A DNA stretch of 64,000 nucleotides from Streptomyces decoyicus (GTDB lineage: Bacteria; Actinomycetota; Actinomycetes; Streptomycetales; Streptomycetaceae): assembly GCF_019880305.1 (NCBI RefSeq), contig NZ_CP082301.1, positions 3,224,001-3,288,000 of the forward strand, written 5' to 3'. Within the stretch, counting starts at the first letter, position 1; each line of letters starts with the position of its first letter. A program made the translations under genes and the position numbers. The notes under the pieces were generated by a model that was not told the origin of the DNA, did no database searches, and saw only the letters and a list, made by a program, of their open reading frames with translations. This document shows positions 53,701 to 64,000 of the stretch, piece after piece.

Positions 53701-55755
53701 GGCCGCGCCGGTCCACACCGCCGTGAACGCGTCCTGGAAGCGCTCGCGCGCGTCGTCGCCCTTGATGTGCTCCGGCATCCGCAGCCCGAAGTCGTAGACC
53801 CACGCGATGGTGGAGTCGGCGCAGCGCAGTTCGTGCGGACGCTCGTCGACGACCTCGACGCCCAGACGGTTCAGGCCGGGCAGCACCCGCGACAGCGAGA
53901 CCGGCTCGCCCCTGCGGTAGATCTTGAAGCGGCGCTCGCCGGGGCCCGCGCCGACCGGCTCGTAGAGGCTGACGGAGAAGTCGTGGCCGGGCTCGCCGGT
54001 GAGCTTCTCCAGATGCTGGAGGTCGGCGACCGCGCTGCGCGGGCTGTTGTCGGCCTTGTAGCCCTCGGGGAAGGCGTGGCCGTAGCGGCGCAGCAGCTCG
54101 GCGGCGCGCTCCTCACCGACCTCGGCGGTCAGTGCCTCGCCGAAGCCGTCGGCCCACGAGCGGGCGGCTTCCACCAGCCGGCTCTCGAGGCGGTCCGCAT
54201 CGGCGTCGGTGAGCTCGGGAAGGCTGGCACCGGGCTCGACCCGGATGACGAAGTGCAGCCGGGAGAGGATCGACTCGGTGTTCCACGCGGTGAAGTCGAC
54301 GCTGGTGCCGCCGAGCTCCTCCTTGAGGATGTCGATCAGCCGCAGCCGCACCCCGGTGGTGTAGCGGTCGCGCGGGAGGTAGACCAGCGCGGAGTAGTAG
54401 CGGCCGTACTCGTCCTGGCGGAGGTAGAGCCGCAGCCGGCGGCGCTCTTGCAGGTAGAGCACGCTGGTGGCGATGGCCCGCAGTTCGTCGACGGGCGTCT
54501 GGAACAGCTCGTCGCGCGGGTAGGTCTCCAGGATCTGGAGCAGGTCGCGGCCGTCGTGGCTGTCGGGGCTGAACCCGGCGCCCTCCAGGACCTCGGCGAC
54601 CTTGCGGCGGATGACCGGCACCCGGCGCACGGACTCGGTGTACGCGGCCGAGGAGAACAGGCCCAGGAAGCGCCGCTCACCGACGACATTGCCCTCGGCG
54701 TCGAACTTCTTCACGCCGACGTAGTCGAGGTAGGAGGGGCGGTGGACGGTGGCGCGGCTGTTGGCCTTGGTCAGGATGAGCAGCTTGTGCTCACGGGCCT
54801 TGGCGCGGGCGTCCGCGGGCAGCCGGTTGAACGACGGCGAGACCGGGTGGCCGTCGGCGCTCTCGTGGTGCGCCGGGTCGGCCCGCAGGATGCCCAGGCC
54901 CGTGCCGGGCACGGCGGTCAGCACATCCTCGTCGACGCCGCCCTCACCGGGCACGGAGGCCAGCTCGTACTCGCGGTAGCCGAGGAAGGTGAAGTGGTCG
55001 GCGGACAGCCACCGCAGCAGCTCCTGGGCCTCCTCGATGTCCTCGGCACGCAGATCGTCGGCGATCGGCTCGGCGGGCAGCTCGTCGGCGATGCGGCCGG
55101 CGGCGGCGCGCATCTTCTCCCAGTCCTCGACGGCCTCGCGGACGTCGGACAGCACCCGCAGCAGATCCGCGGTGATCTGCTTGAGGTCCTCGCGGTCGGT
55201 CTCGCGGTCCATCTCGACATGGATCCAGGACTCGGTCACCGCGTCGTGCGGCAGCTTCGCGCCCTTGCCCCGGCCGGTCCTGCCGTGCGCGTCGCAGGTG
55301 GAGTCGAAGACCTCGATGAGCTTGCCGGTGACGTCACGGCGGACGATCACCTGCGGGTGGATCACGACATGGATGCCGCGCCCCTGCCGGGAGAGCTCAT
55401 TGGTGACCGAGTCGACCAGGAACGGCATGTCGTCGGTGACGACCTCGACGACGGAGTGGCTGCACGTCCAGCCGTTCTCCTCGACGGTCGGGGTGTGCAC
55501 CCGGACGTTCGCGGTGCCCTGAGGACGCATCTCCGCGAGGCGGTAGTGGGAGAGCGCGGCGCCGAAGACATCAACCGGGTCCCGGTCGGTGAGGTCCTCG
55601 GGCGCGGTGTGCAGGTAGTAGCGCTGGAGGTATCCCGCAAGGGTGTCCGGGTCGAGACCCCGTACCGGGTGCTTACCCCCGGCCGGGCTGCTCTCTACGA
55701 CCCGGGCGGCCCTTGCGAGCAGCTCGGTCTTGGCTTCGTCCAGCTTGGTCTGCAT
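50794..55755 (-). CDS. gdh: large NAD-specific glutamate dehydrogenase
   Basis: 1653 residues from the ATG at 55755 ([13 protein letters not shown]), with AGGAG and AGAGGA upstream. This is the 180-kDa class first described from S. clavuligerus: long N-terminal ACT-like regions, a catalytic domain near 700–1200 ([45 protein letters not shown]), and a C-terminal helical region. It oxidises glutamate to 2-oxoglutarate and ammonia, mostly catabolic. No feature of the NADP-linked small enzymes. Likely monocistronic, with its own promoter in the 452-bp gap upstream. Confidence 0.96.
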   Translation of the reverse strand: [1653 protein letters not shown]

Positions 55756-56207
55756 GTCCTCTGGCTCCTGTCGCGCGCCGTTGCGTGACGTTGTGGAAGA
55801 ACGTGGTGGAAGCCGCACAACGCCGCAGCGACGCAGGGTGTCCTGTCGCTGTCGACGCTATGCCGCGATGAGAGAGGGCCGTGTCGTTATCGACGGTCTT
55901 TGACAAAGTCGACATGGAATATTGGCCGCAACGACCAGCGACCGCCCGGTCACGTTGGTGCCCCGGGCGCACGGCAGGGGCCTCGATGCCCCCGCGGGTT
56001 ATCGCGCTGATCACGGTGCAAGGCTATCGCTCCCCACACGGGTGCCGTCATGGGCCGTGGGCGTACAAATCCACGGCCCGAACTTAGACCTTCTGGACAA
56101 CGGAGTGGCGGGGTGGAATGTGCGTGGTGCCGTGGCGCCCGGACACCCGGCAGTCTCGCGGAGGAGCAGCGCATGGGCACGCCCCGCCGCCGCGCGCACC
56201 ACGGCCC
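55756..56207. other. 452-bp upstream region of gdh
   Basis: No gene seen. An AT-richer stretch at about 55850–55940 is the probable gdh promoter region and includes the CTTTGACAAAG palindrome. The rest is ordinary GC-rich sequence with no hairpin clear enough to name a terminator for the HAD gene. Confidence 0.45.
55898..55908. promoter_or_regulatory. CTTTGACAAAG palindrome upstream of gdh
   Basis: A perfect odd palindrome 143 bases before the gdh start, containing TTGACA on the plus strand (55900–55905) and TTGTCA on the minus strand. It could be a regulator site or a −35 element; no well-placed −10 is visible. Confidence 0.35.
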
Positions 56208-56870
56208 CTAGACGGTTATGTCCCCCGCCAGCTCGACCGCCTCGGCCAGGGTGTCCACCACCGGCACCCCGGCGGCCTCCAGGCTCCCGCGGCTGTGCGA
56301 ACCGCCCGTGTAGAGCACCGCGTGCGCCCCGGCGTCCCGCGCGGCCACGGCATCGTCCACGGCGTCACCGATCACGACCGTACGCCGGGGATCCACGCTC
56401 TCCATCGCCGCCAGATGCCGCACCATGTGCGCGCTCTTCGTGCCTCCGGACGGCCCGGTCCTGCCGTCCACCCGGACGAACCGCGACTCGATCCCGAAGC
56501 CGCGCACGATCGGCAGCAGCTCGTCGTGCCCGTACATGCTCAGGATCGACTGGCTGCGCCCGGCCGCCTGCCACCCCTCCAGGAGCTGATGCACGCCCTC
56601 GGCGAGCTCACAGCCCAGCCGGTGCGTGCTGTAGTGACGGTGGAAGGCCTCGTCCATCACCAGCCACTCCGCGTCCGTCGGCAGCCGGCCCATCAGCCGC
56701 TCGTAGAACCGCGGCACGGGCACGCAGTACAGGTCCCGGTACGACTCCAGGGTGACCGGCTCCAGCCCGATCTCCGCGAAGGCGGAGTTCGTCGCCCCGA
56801 TGACGGCGTCGATGTCATGGAACAGCGTGCCGTTCCAGTCCCAGACGATGTGTGTGGCGTGCTTCCCCAT
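56208..56870 (-). CDS. HAD-superfamily hydrolase, phosphoglycolate-phosphatase-like
   Basis: 220 residues from the ATG at 56870, four bases after GGGGGACGAC; an ATG 36 bases further up is possible. HAD motif I reads VWDWNGTLFHD, with Asn13 in place of the usual second Asp, motif II ILSMYGH, motif III Lys in GTKSAHM, motif IV VVIGDAVDDAVAA. Small helical cap between motifs I and II. Likely a phosphatase on a small phosphorylated metabolite. Just upstream on the same strand is the DUF6912 gene. Confidence 0.87.
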   Translation of the reverse strand: MGKHATHIVWDWNGTLFHDIDAVIGATNSAFAEIGLEPVTLESYRDLYCVPVPRFYERLMGRLPTDAEWLVMDEAFHRHYSTHRLGCELAEGVHQLLEGWQAAGRSQSILSMYGHDELLPIVRGFGIESRFVRVDGRTGPSGGTKSAHMVRHLAAMESVDPRRTVVIGDAVDDAVAARDAGAHAVLYTGGSHSRGSLEAAGVPVVDTLAEAVELAGDITV

Positions 56871-56965
56871 GTCGTCCCCCACGTCGTTGCCCGTGCGCTT
56901 CCCCATGAAGAAAAAATACCCGCAGCCACTGACAACGCAGCGGGTGGTCCGCGGACCGCCCGCCC

Positions 56966-57472
56966 CTACCCGATCAGATGCGGGATCTCCTGCACCCCGA
57001 ACCACATCAGATCGTGGTCCTCCGCGCCGTCCACCGTGAACTGCGCGTCGTCATCGCCCTGGTCCGCCGCGCCGAGCGCCGCCGCGGCCGCTGCGATGTC
57101 CGCCTCCGCGTCCGCGGCATCCACATGCACCGCCGCGGCCTTCGACAACCGCACCGGTCCGGCCACCCGCACCTCGCCCAGCGCCGACTGGTCGAGCCCC
57201 CGGTCCGGATCCGCCACCGCGGCGCCGTCCGCCACGTCCACGGCCACCACCACACGCCGCCGCGCGGCCTCCGGGTGCCCCGCGAGCTGCCGCAGCGACG
57301 CCTGCGCGGCACGGTTGAGCGCGGCGTACTCCAGCTCCTCGATGTCGTCCGAGACGTACCACTCGCGCAGCGCGGGGGTGACGGCGAACGCGTCCAAGGG
57401 GCCGGGGCCCAGCTCACCGTTCTTGTGCGCCTCTGCGAGACCGGAAAGGGTCAGGGGGACATAGACGCGCAT
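56966..57472 (-). CDS. DUF6912 family protein
   Basis: 168 residues from the ATG at 57472 (MRVYVPLTLSGLAEAHKNGE). The block VTPALREWYVSDDIEELEYA and the acidic C-terminus (DAADAEADI, GAADQGDDDAQF) match a conserved actinobacterial family of unknown function. Soluble, no signal. It diverges from the Rv3235-family gene across 294 bases with no other gene. In other streptomycetes I recall the same neighbour between gdh and secA. Confidence 0.8.
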   Translation of the reverse strand: MRVYVPLTLSGLAEAHKNGELGPGPLDAFAVTPALREWYVSDDIEELEYAALNRAAQASLRQLAGHPEAARRRVVVAVDVADGAAVADPDRGLDQSALGEVRVAGPVRLSKAAAVHVDAADAEADIAAAAAALGAADQGDDDAQFTVDGAEDHDLMWFGVQEIPHLIG

Positions 57473-57766
57473 GGCAGCCGCTTCCGCTCGATTCGCTCGA
57501 CTCCGAAGATTGTCCCGCCAGCATACGGGCGCGAGTCCCCCATCGTGCCGCCCCCGCATCCCCCGCGCCGCCCGCCCGGAGTCCGTCCCCCACCCCGCTC
57601 CTGAGGCCTCACCCCAAGGCCGCGACACGGAAGGGTGAACTCCTCGCACCCCTCCTACCGGCCGGTCCGCGCCTTGCTGCCGCCCCGAGCGCGCCGATAC
57701 GAAGTTCCCACCAAAAGCTACCGCCCAGTAATTCACGGGCCCGGCACCACGGGGGCGATCCACAGC

Positions 57767-58669
57767 ATGACCGGCACGAACGACACCACCGCGCACACCA
57801 CACCCGCCCTCACCGGGCACCGCACTCCATCCGCCACCCCCGGCATCAGCGGACCCACCACGCGCCCCGCCCCGCCCACCGCCGCACGCACCACACGCCC
57901 CGCCACGCCCACCCCGCCCGCCGACACCACGGACATCCACGGCCCGCGTACGCGCCCCACAGAAGCACCGGCAGGGGCACCGGCAGAGGCCGCCACCGTC
58001 CCCCGGCCCCGTCGGTCCCCCGCCGACCGCCGGCCCCTCGGCTCCGCCGGGAGCGGCCCCGGCTCGACCCGCCGGAGCCCCGGTCCGGGCGGTCGCGGCC
58101 CCGGCTCCGCCGGCCGCGGCCCCACTCGTACCGCCCCGTCCGTCCCGCGCCAGGGCCGCCCCGCCCAGCCACCCGTTGCACGCGAGGGCCGCCCCACCGC
58201 CCGGGCCGCCGCAGCCAGCCGGCGGCCCGGCACCGGCACCCCGGCCACGCCCGTCACCGCGGCCGGCGTCCCCCTGCCCACGGCCGGGGCGCAGCGCCGG
58301 GCGCACGAGAGCCGGCCGCATCACTGGTTCGCCCGTCAACTGGTGCTCGCGCTCAGCGGCCAGCGCCCCGTACACGCCCTGCTGGGTCATGCGCTGCCCG
58401 CCGCGTACGACCGGCTGGCGGAGCTCGCCCCGCAGGCGCCGCTGCGGCCGGTCAGCGGTCCCGGCCGGCGCGGGCCCGCCCCCGTCGTGCGCGACTGCGG
58501 ACTGTGCCGGCCGCGCCGCGGCGTCATCGAGGCCTTCGCCCGGATCGCGGCGGACGGACGGCTGCGGGCCCTGGCCTTCCGGCTGGAGCTGGGCGCCGAC
58601 TCCCGGTGGCGCTGCGCCGCCCTCGACATCGGCCCGTCCCCGGCCGTCCGGGGCCCGGTGGTCCCCTGA
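57767..58669 (+). CDS. Rv3235 family protein
   Basis: 300 residues from the ATG at 57767. The first 190 are disordered and very rich in P, T, A, R and G. The C-terminal 100 residues are the conserved domain (HHWFARQLVLALSGQRPVHA, LRALAFRLELG, WRCAALDIG). Rv3235-like genes sit next to secA in actinobacteria. The function is unknown; SecA-linked position suggests a role in export or its regulation, which is inference. Confidence 0.82.
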   Translation: MTGTNDTTAHTTPALTGHRTPSATPGISGPTTRPAPPTAARTTRPATPTPPADTTDIHGPRTRPTEAPAGAPAEAATVPRPRRSPADRRPLGSAGSGPGSTRRSPGPGGRGPGSAGRGPTRTAPSVPRQGRPAQPPVAREGRPTARAAAASRRPGTGTPATPVTAAGVPLPTAGAQRRAHESRPHHWFARQLVLALSGQRPVHALLGHALPAAYDRLAELAPQAPLRPVSGPGRRGPAPVVRDCGLCRPRRGVIEAFARIAADGRLRALAFRLELGADSRWRCAALDIGPSPAVRGPVVP

Positions 58670-58675
58670 CCGAGC

Positions 58676-58719
58676 AAAAACAGGGGCGCCCCGGCCGTGC
58701 TCCGGCCGGGGCGCCCCTG
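58676..58719 (-). terminator. secA terminator, bidirectional
   Basis: Perfect 17-bp stem CAGGGGCGCCCCGGCCG (58681–58697) with its complement (58703–58719). On the minus strand it runs into TTTTT (58680–58676), so it is an intrinsic terminator for secA, also serving the convergent Rv3235-family gene. Confidence 0.92.
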
Positions 58720-58773
58720 TCTCCGCGGTAGGGCGCCGCGTGTCCGGGGCACCTACCGCTCACTGCTTACTTC

Positions 58774-61596
<2,823 letters not shown>

Positions 61597-61848
61597 TTGG
61601 GCTGGTCTCCTTGCCGGTCGGGCCTGCACGGTCGAGTGCGCGGGCGCGGCATTTTTCCAAGGGGGCAGGCCCCGCCGCAACGGCCATCGTAAAGGAGGAC
61701 GCTGCCGGGCCGGGAGGTACGCCGCAGCGAACCCCGTTGTCCCCTTCCCAGCGTGAACGCATGGGGCCGCGAGAAGGTGCCGGGCGGGTGCCGGGAATCA
61801 ACCCGAAAACCCTTCGCCACGCTTTCCGCAACCTTGCAGACTCACGTC

Positions 61849-62472
61849 ATGAAGCCCGTCACCCTCGCCACCGAGCGCCTCGTGCTGCGTCCCTTCGAGC
61901 CCTCCGATGCGCCCGCGGTGCATACCGCGTGCCAGGACCCCGACATTTTGCGCTGGACGAGTGTCCCCTCACCGTACGGGATGAAGGACGCGGAGCGGTT
62001 CGTGGGCGCGGTCGTCCCCGACGGCTGGCGCGACGACACCACGTACAACTTCGCCCTGGTCTCCCGGGCGGACGGCTCCCTGGTGGGCGCGATGGGCCTG
62101 GTACGCCTCGCGCAGCTGCACACCCCCGAACGGCAGGCCGAGCTGGGCTACTGGACCGCCGAGGAGCACCGCGGCCGCGGCCACACCGTCGAGGCGGGCC
62201 GCGCGGTGGTGCACTGGGCCTTCCGCGACCTGGGGGTGGAGCGCCTGGAGTGGCACGCGGAGGCCGGAAACGAAGGCTCCCGGGCAGTGGCCCGCAAGCT
62301 CGGCTTCCACATGGAAGGCACCCTGCGCGCCAAGGTGGTGCGCGAGGGCATCCGCCGGGACGCCTGGATCGGCTCCCTGCTCCCGTCCGACGTGCCCGGA
62401 AGGACCGCATCGTCCGGCGCCGCAGGCACTCCCGTCCCGGACACGACGCCGTATCTGCCCTACCCCGGCTGA
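61849..62472 (+). CDS. GNAT-family N-acetyltransferase (RimJ/RimL type)
   Basis: 207 residues from the ATG at 61849. Acetyl-CoA fold motifs: TERLVLRPFEPSDAPAV, then the pyrophosphate loop region GYWTAEEHRGRGHTVEAGRA and the end strand LEWHAEAGNEGSRAVARKLG. The last 35 residues are a T/P/S tail. Small-molecule or ribosomal-protein acetylation cannot be told apart. Its 252-bp upstream gap is shared divergently with secA. Confidence 0.9.
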   Translation: MKPVTLATERLVLRPFEPSDAPAVHTACQDPDILRWTSVPSPYGMKDAERFVGAVVPDGWRDDTTYNFALVSRADGSLVGAMGLVRLAQLHTPERQAELGYWTAEEHRGRGHTVEAGRAVVHWAFRDLGVERLEWHAEAGNEGSRAVARKLGFHMEGTLRAKVVREGIRRDAWIGSLLPSDVPGRTASSGAAGTPVPDTTPYLPYPG

Positions 62473-62602
62473 CCCCGTCGGCGTGGACCGGGCCGCACCC
62501 CGCCGCGCCACAACCGCCCCGTCCGCGCGCGGGCACCGCCCCCACCAGCGGTGATTCCTCTATCCTGGGCGGTTGTCAGTGCCCGCCCCTACCCTTTGCC
62601 GC

Positions 62603-63832
62603 ATGACCGCCGTGACGCAGCCACCGCCTCTGCCGCAGCCTGTGACCGCCCTGTCCCGCGACGATGCCCGGCGCCTGGCGCTGCGGGCCCAGGGGCTGCT
62701 GGGCGCGCCGGACCGCCGGGCGGGGGTGCGCGGGGTGCTGCGGCAGCTGGGCGCGGTGCAGCTGGACACGATCTCGGTGCTGGCCCGCTCCCATGAGCTG
62801 GTGCCGTACGCCCGGCTCGGCGCCGTGGGCCGCGACGCCGTCGAGGCCGCTTACTGGACCCCGGCTCCTTCCGACGCGCCTGCGGCACCGCCGCACAGCT
62901 TTGAATACTGGTCGCACGCCGCCTGCATCCTCCCCATCGAGGAGTGGCCGCACTTCGCCTTCCGCCGGCGTGCCCGTCGCGCCAAGGGCCACCGCTGGCA
63001 TGTCATGGAGGACTCCGCGCGCTCCTGTGCCGCCGTGCTGGACCGCCTGAAGGCCGAGGGCCCGCTCACCACTTCGGAGCTGGGTGGCGGGCGGAAGGGC
63101 GGCGAGTGGTGGGACTGGTCCGAGACCAAGATCGCGGTGGAGTGGCTGCTGGACACCGGCGACGTGGTCTGTACGGAACGCCGCGCCTGGAAGCGTGTGT
63201 ACGACCTCGCCGAGCGCGCCGTCCCGGACGCGCTGCTCCACGACGATCTGGACGACGCCGAGTGCCTCCGCCGTCTGGTCGCGCAGGCCGGGGCCGCCAT
63301 GGGGGTGGCCACCCGCGCCGACCTGGCGGACTACCACCGCCTCAAGGCCGAGCAGGTCGATGCCGTCGTCGCGGACTCCGGGCTGGTCCCGGTCGAGGTC
63401 GAGGGCTGGGGAAAGCCGGCGTGGGCCGACCCCGCCGCGCTGGACGCCCCGCCCCGCGGCCGGCACCGCACGACCCTGCTCTCGCCCTTCGACTCCCTGA
63501 TCTGGGACCGGCCGCGCACGGAGCGGATCTTCGGCTTCACGCACCGCCTGGAGGCGTACGTCCCGCGCCCCCGGCGGATCCACGGGTATTTCGCGATGCC
63601 GCTGCTGGCCGGCGGTCAGCTGGTCGGCCGGGTGGACCCGGCCCGCGAGGGCACCACCCTCGTCGCCCGCCAGGTCTCCCTGCAGAGTTCCAAGGCCGTC
63701 GTCCCGATGGCCCGTGCGCTGGGAGAGGCCGCGAGCTGGGTGGGCTGCGACTCCGTACGCGTCGAGCGCTGCGACGACCAGAAGCTGGCCGGCGCCCTGC
63801 GCGCAGAACTCACCCACATGAGCGACCAGTAG
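62603..63832 (+). CDS. YcaQ/AlkX-like winged-helix protein
   Basis: 409 residues from the ATG at 62603 (a start at 62573 would add 10). It is a HTH_42/YcaQ-family protein: RGVLRQLGAVQLDTISVLARSHEL carries the QxD motif (QLD), followed by YWSHAACILPIEEW, KGHRWHVMEDSARSC, winged-helix repeats and the ending LLSPFDSLIWDRPRTERIFGF. Family members are DNA glycosylases that unhook interstrand crosslinks or protect against alkylation from producing strains. Downstream 63.8 kb carries a hairpin. Confidence 0.87.
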   Translation: MTAVTQPPPLPQPVTALSRDDARRLALRAQGLLGAPDRRAGVRGVLRQLGAVQLDTISVLARSHELVPYARLGAVGRDAVEAAYWTPAPSDAPAAPPHSFEYWSHAACILPIEEWPHFAFRRRARRAKGHRWHVMEDSARSCAAVLDRLKAEGPLTTSELGGGRKGGEWWDWSETKIAVEWLLDTGDVVCTERRAWKRVYDLAERAVPDALLHDDLDDAECLRRLVAQAGAAMGVATRADLADYHRLKAEQVDAVVADSGLVPVEVEGWGKPAWADPAALDAPPRGRHRTTLLSPFDSLIWDRPRTERIFGFTHRLEAYVPRPRRIHGYFAMPLLAGGQLVGRVDPAREGTTLVARQVSLQSSKAVVPMARALGEAASWVGCDSVRVERCDDQKLAGALRAELTHMSDQ

Positions 63833-63848
63833 GCAGCGGGCGATGACG

Positions 63849-63871
63849 CCGGGGGCCCGTCCGGCCCCCGG
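63849..63871. terminator. terminator after the YcaQ-like gene
   Basis: CCGGGGGCC (63849–63857) pairs with GGCCCCCGG (63863–63871), loop of five, starting 17 bases past the stop. TGAC and GTCA extend it with a bulge. Confidence 0.75.
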
Positions 63872-63900
63872 TCACCCGGCGCATCGAGGGCGCCGAGGGC

Positions 63901-63942
63901 AGCGGGCAGCGGGCAGCGGGCAGCGGGCAGCGGGCAGCGGGA
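63901..63942. repeat. 7-bp tandem repeat
   Basis: Six head-to-tail copies of AGCGGGC (the last AGCGGGA) in the gap between the YcaQ-like gene and the gene at the right edge. A typical slippage-prone array. Confidence 0.9.
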
Positions 63943-63966
63943 ACGTTCACCCGCCCACCGGCCGGC

Positions 63967-64000
63967 TCACCGGATCTCGAGGATCTTCTCCCGCATCGCG
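63967..64000 (-). CDS. C-terminal end of an unidentified gene
   Basis: On the minus strand a frame enters from the right edge and ends AMREKILEIR-stop (TGA at 63969–63967). The position, just past a terminator and convergent with the YcaQ-like gene, fits a real gene end. Ten residues are too few to identify it. Confidence 0.4.
   Translation of the reverse strand, partial: AMREKILEIR

Noticed and set aside
50800..55788. A 1662-codon open frame antisense to glutamate dehydrogenase
   Set aside because: It mirrors gdh almost end to end, has Arg/Gly/Val/Leu-biased composition and no motifs: a high-GC shadow frame.

Overview
The window is chromosomal DNA from a Streptomyces or very close relative. 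GC content is very high, GTG and TTG starts are frequent, and the gene order nnaR–narK, ssrA–smpB–S41 protease–ftsX–ftsE, prfB–pkaB–pkaA, large NAD-glutamate dehydrogenase and secA is what I recall from the S. coelicolor SCO2958–SCO3005 neighbourhood. The tmRNA tag ends in ALAA, the sugar ABC operon has no ATPase gene, and one gene carries a TTA (bldA-type) codon. No database search was run; family names come from motifs and memory.

Layout. 1–4.3 kb: edge of a CGNR zinc-finger gene, a methyltransferase, and the nitrate pair narK/nnaR. 4.4–11.4 kb is accessory: a broken MazEF-type toxin–antitoxin pair, an Scr1/Scr2-type HTH–DUF397 pair beside an ATP-binding anti-sigma-like protein, a DUF4232 lipoprotein, a divergent LysR/MFS pair, and a three-gene overlapping operon with a WXG100-like protein. 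11.6–18.4 kb is a conserved core: tmRNA, SmpB, a C-terminal processing protease, FtsX/FtsE, a small zinc-ribbon membrane protein, a repeat-rich LAETG surface protein and RF2. 18.6–25.8 kb: two membrane Ser/Thr kinases (PkaB, PkaA) diverging from an FHA–FtsK-like ATPase. 26.3–30.1 kb: a sugar ABC importer whose first permease is frameshifted.

30.4–50.7 kb is a cell-wall glycopolymer region: two methyltransferases, a 1212-residue GT2–CDP-glycerol glycerophosphotransferase fusion, two more GT2 proteins, GalE, a YfhO-type membrane protein, a DPM1/GtrB-like transferase, a GtrA flippase-like protein, a PIG-L deacetylase, a TetR regulator and a TagGH-type ABC exporter. The parts fit making, decorating and exporting a teichoic-acid-like polymer. 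50.8–63.8 kb: NAD-glutamate dehydrogenase, HAD phosphatase, DUF6912, Rv3235-family protein, SecA, GNAT acetyltransferase and a YcaQ/AlkX-type protein, with a gene end at the right edge.

Unusual points are mostly small-scale: three intergenic minisatellites (29-, 20- and 25-bp units), two of them starting at a gene's stop codon; a toxin with its middle deleted beside an intact antitoxin; a duplicated DUF397 N-terminus; an AT-richer insert inside the FHA–FtsK gene; and a methyltransferase remnant. The best candidate for an undescribed system is the WXG100-like operon at 9.5–11.4 kb.
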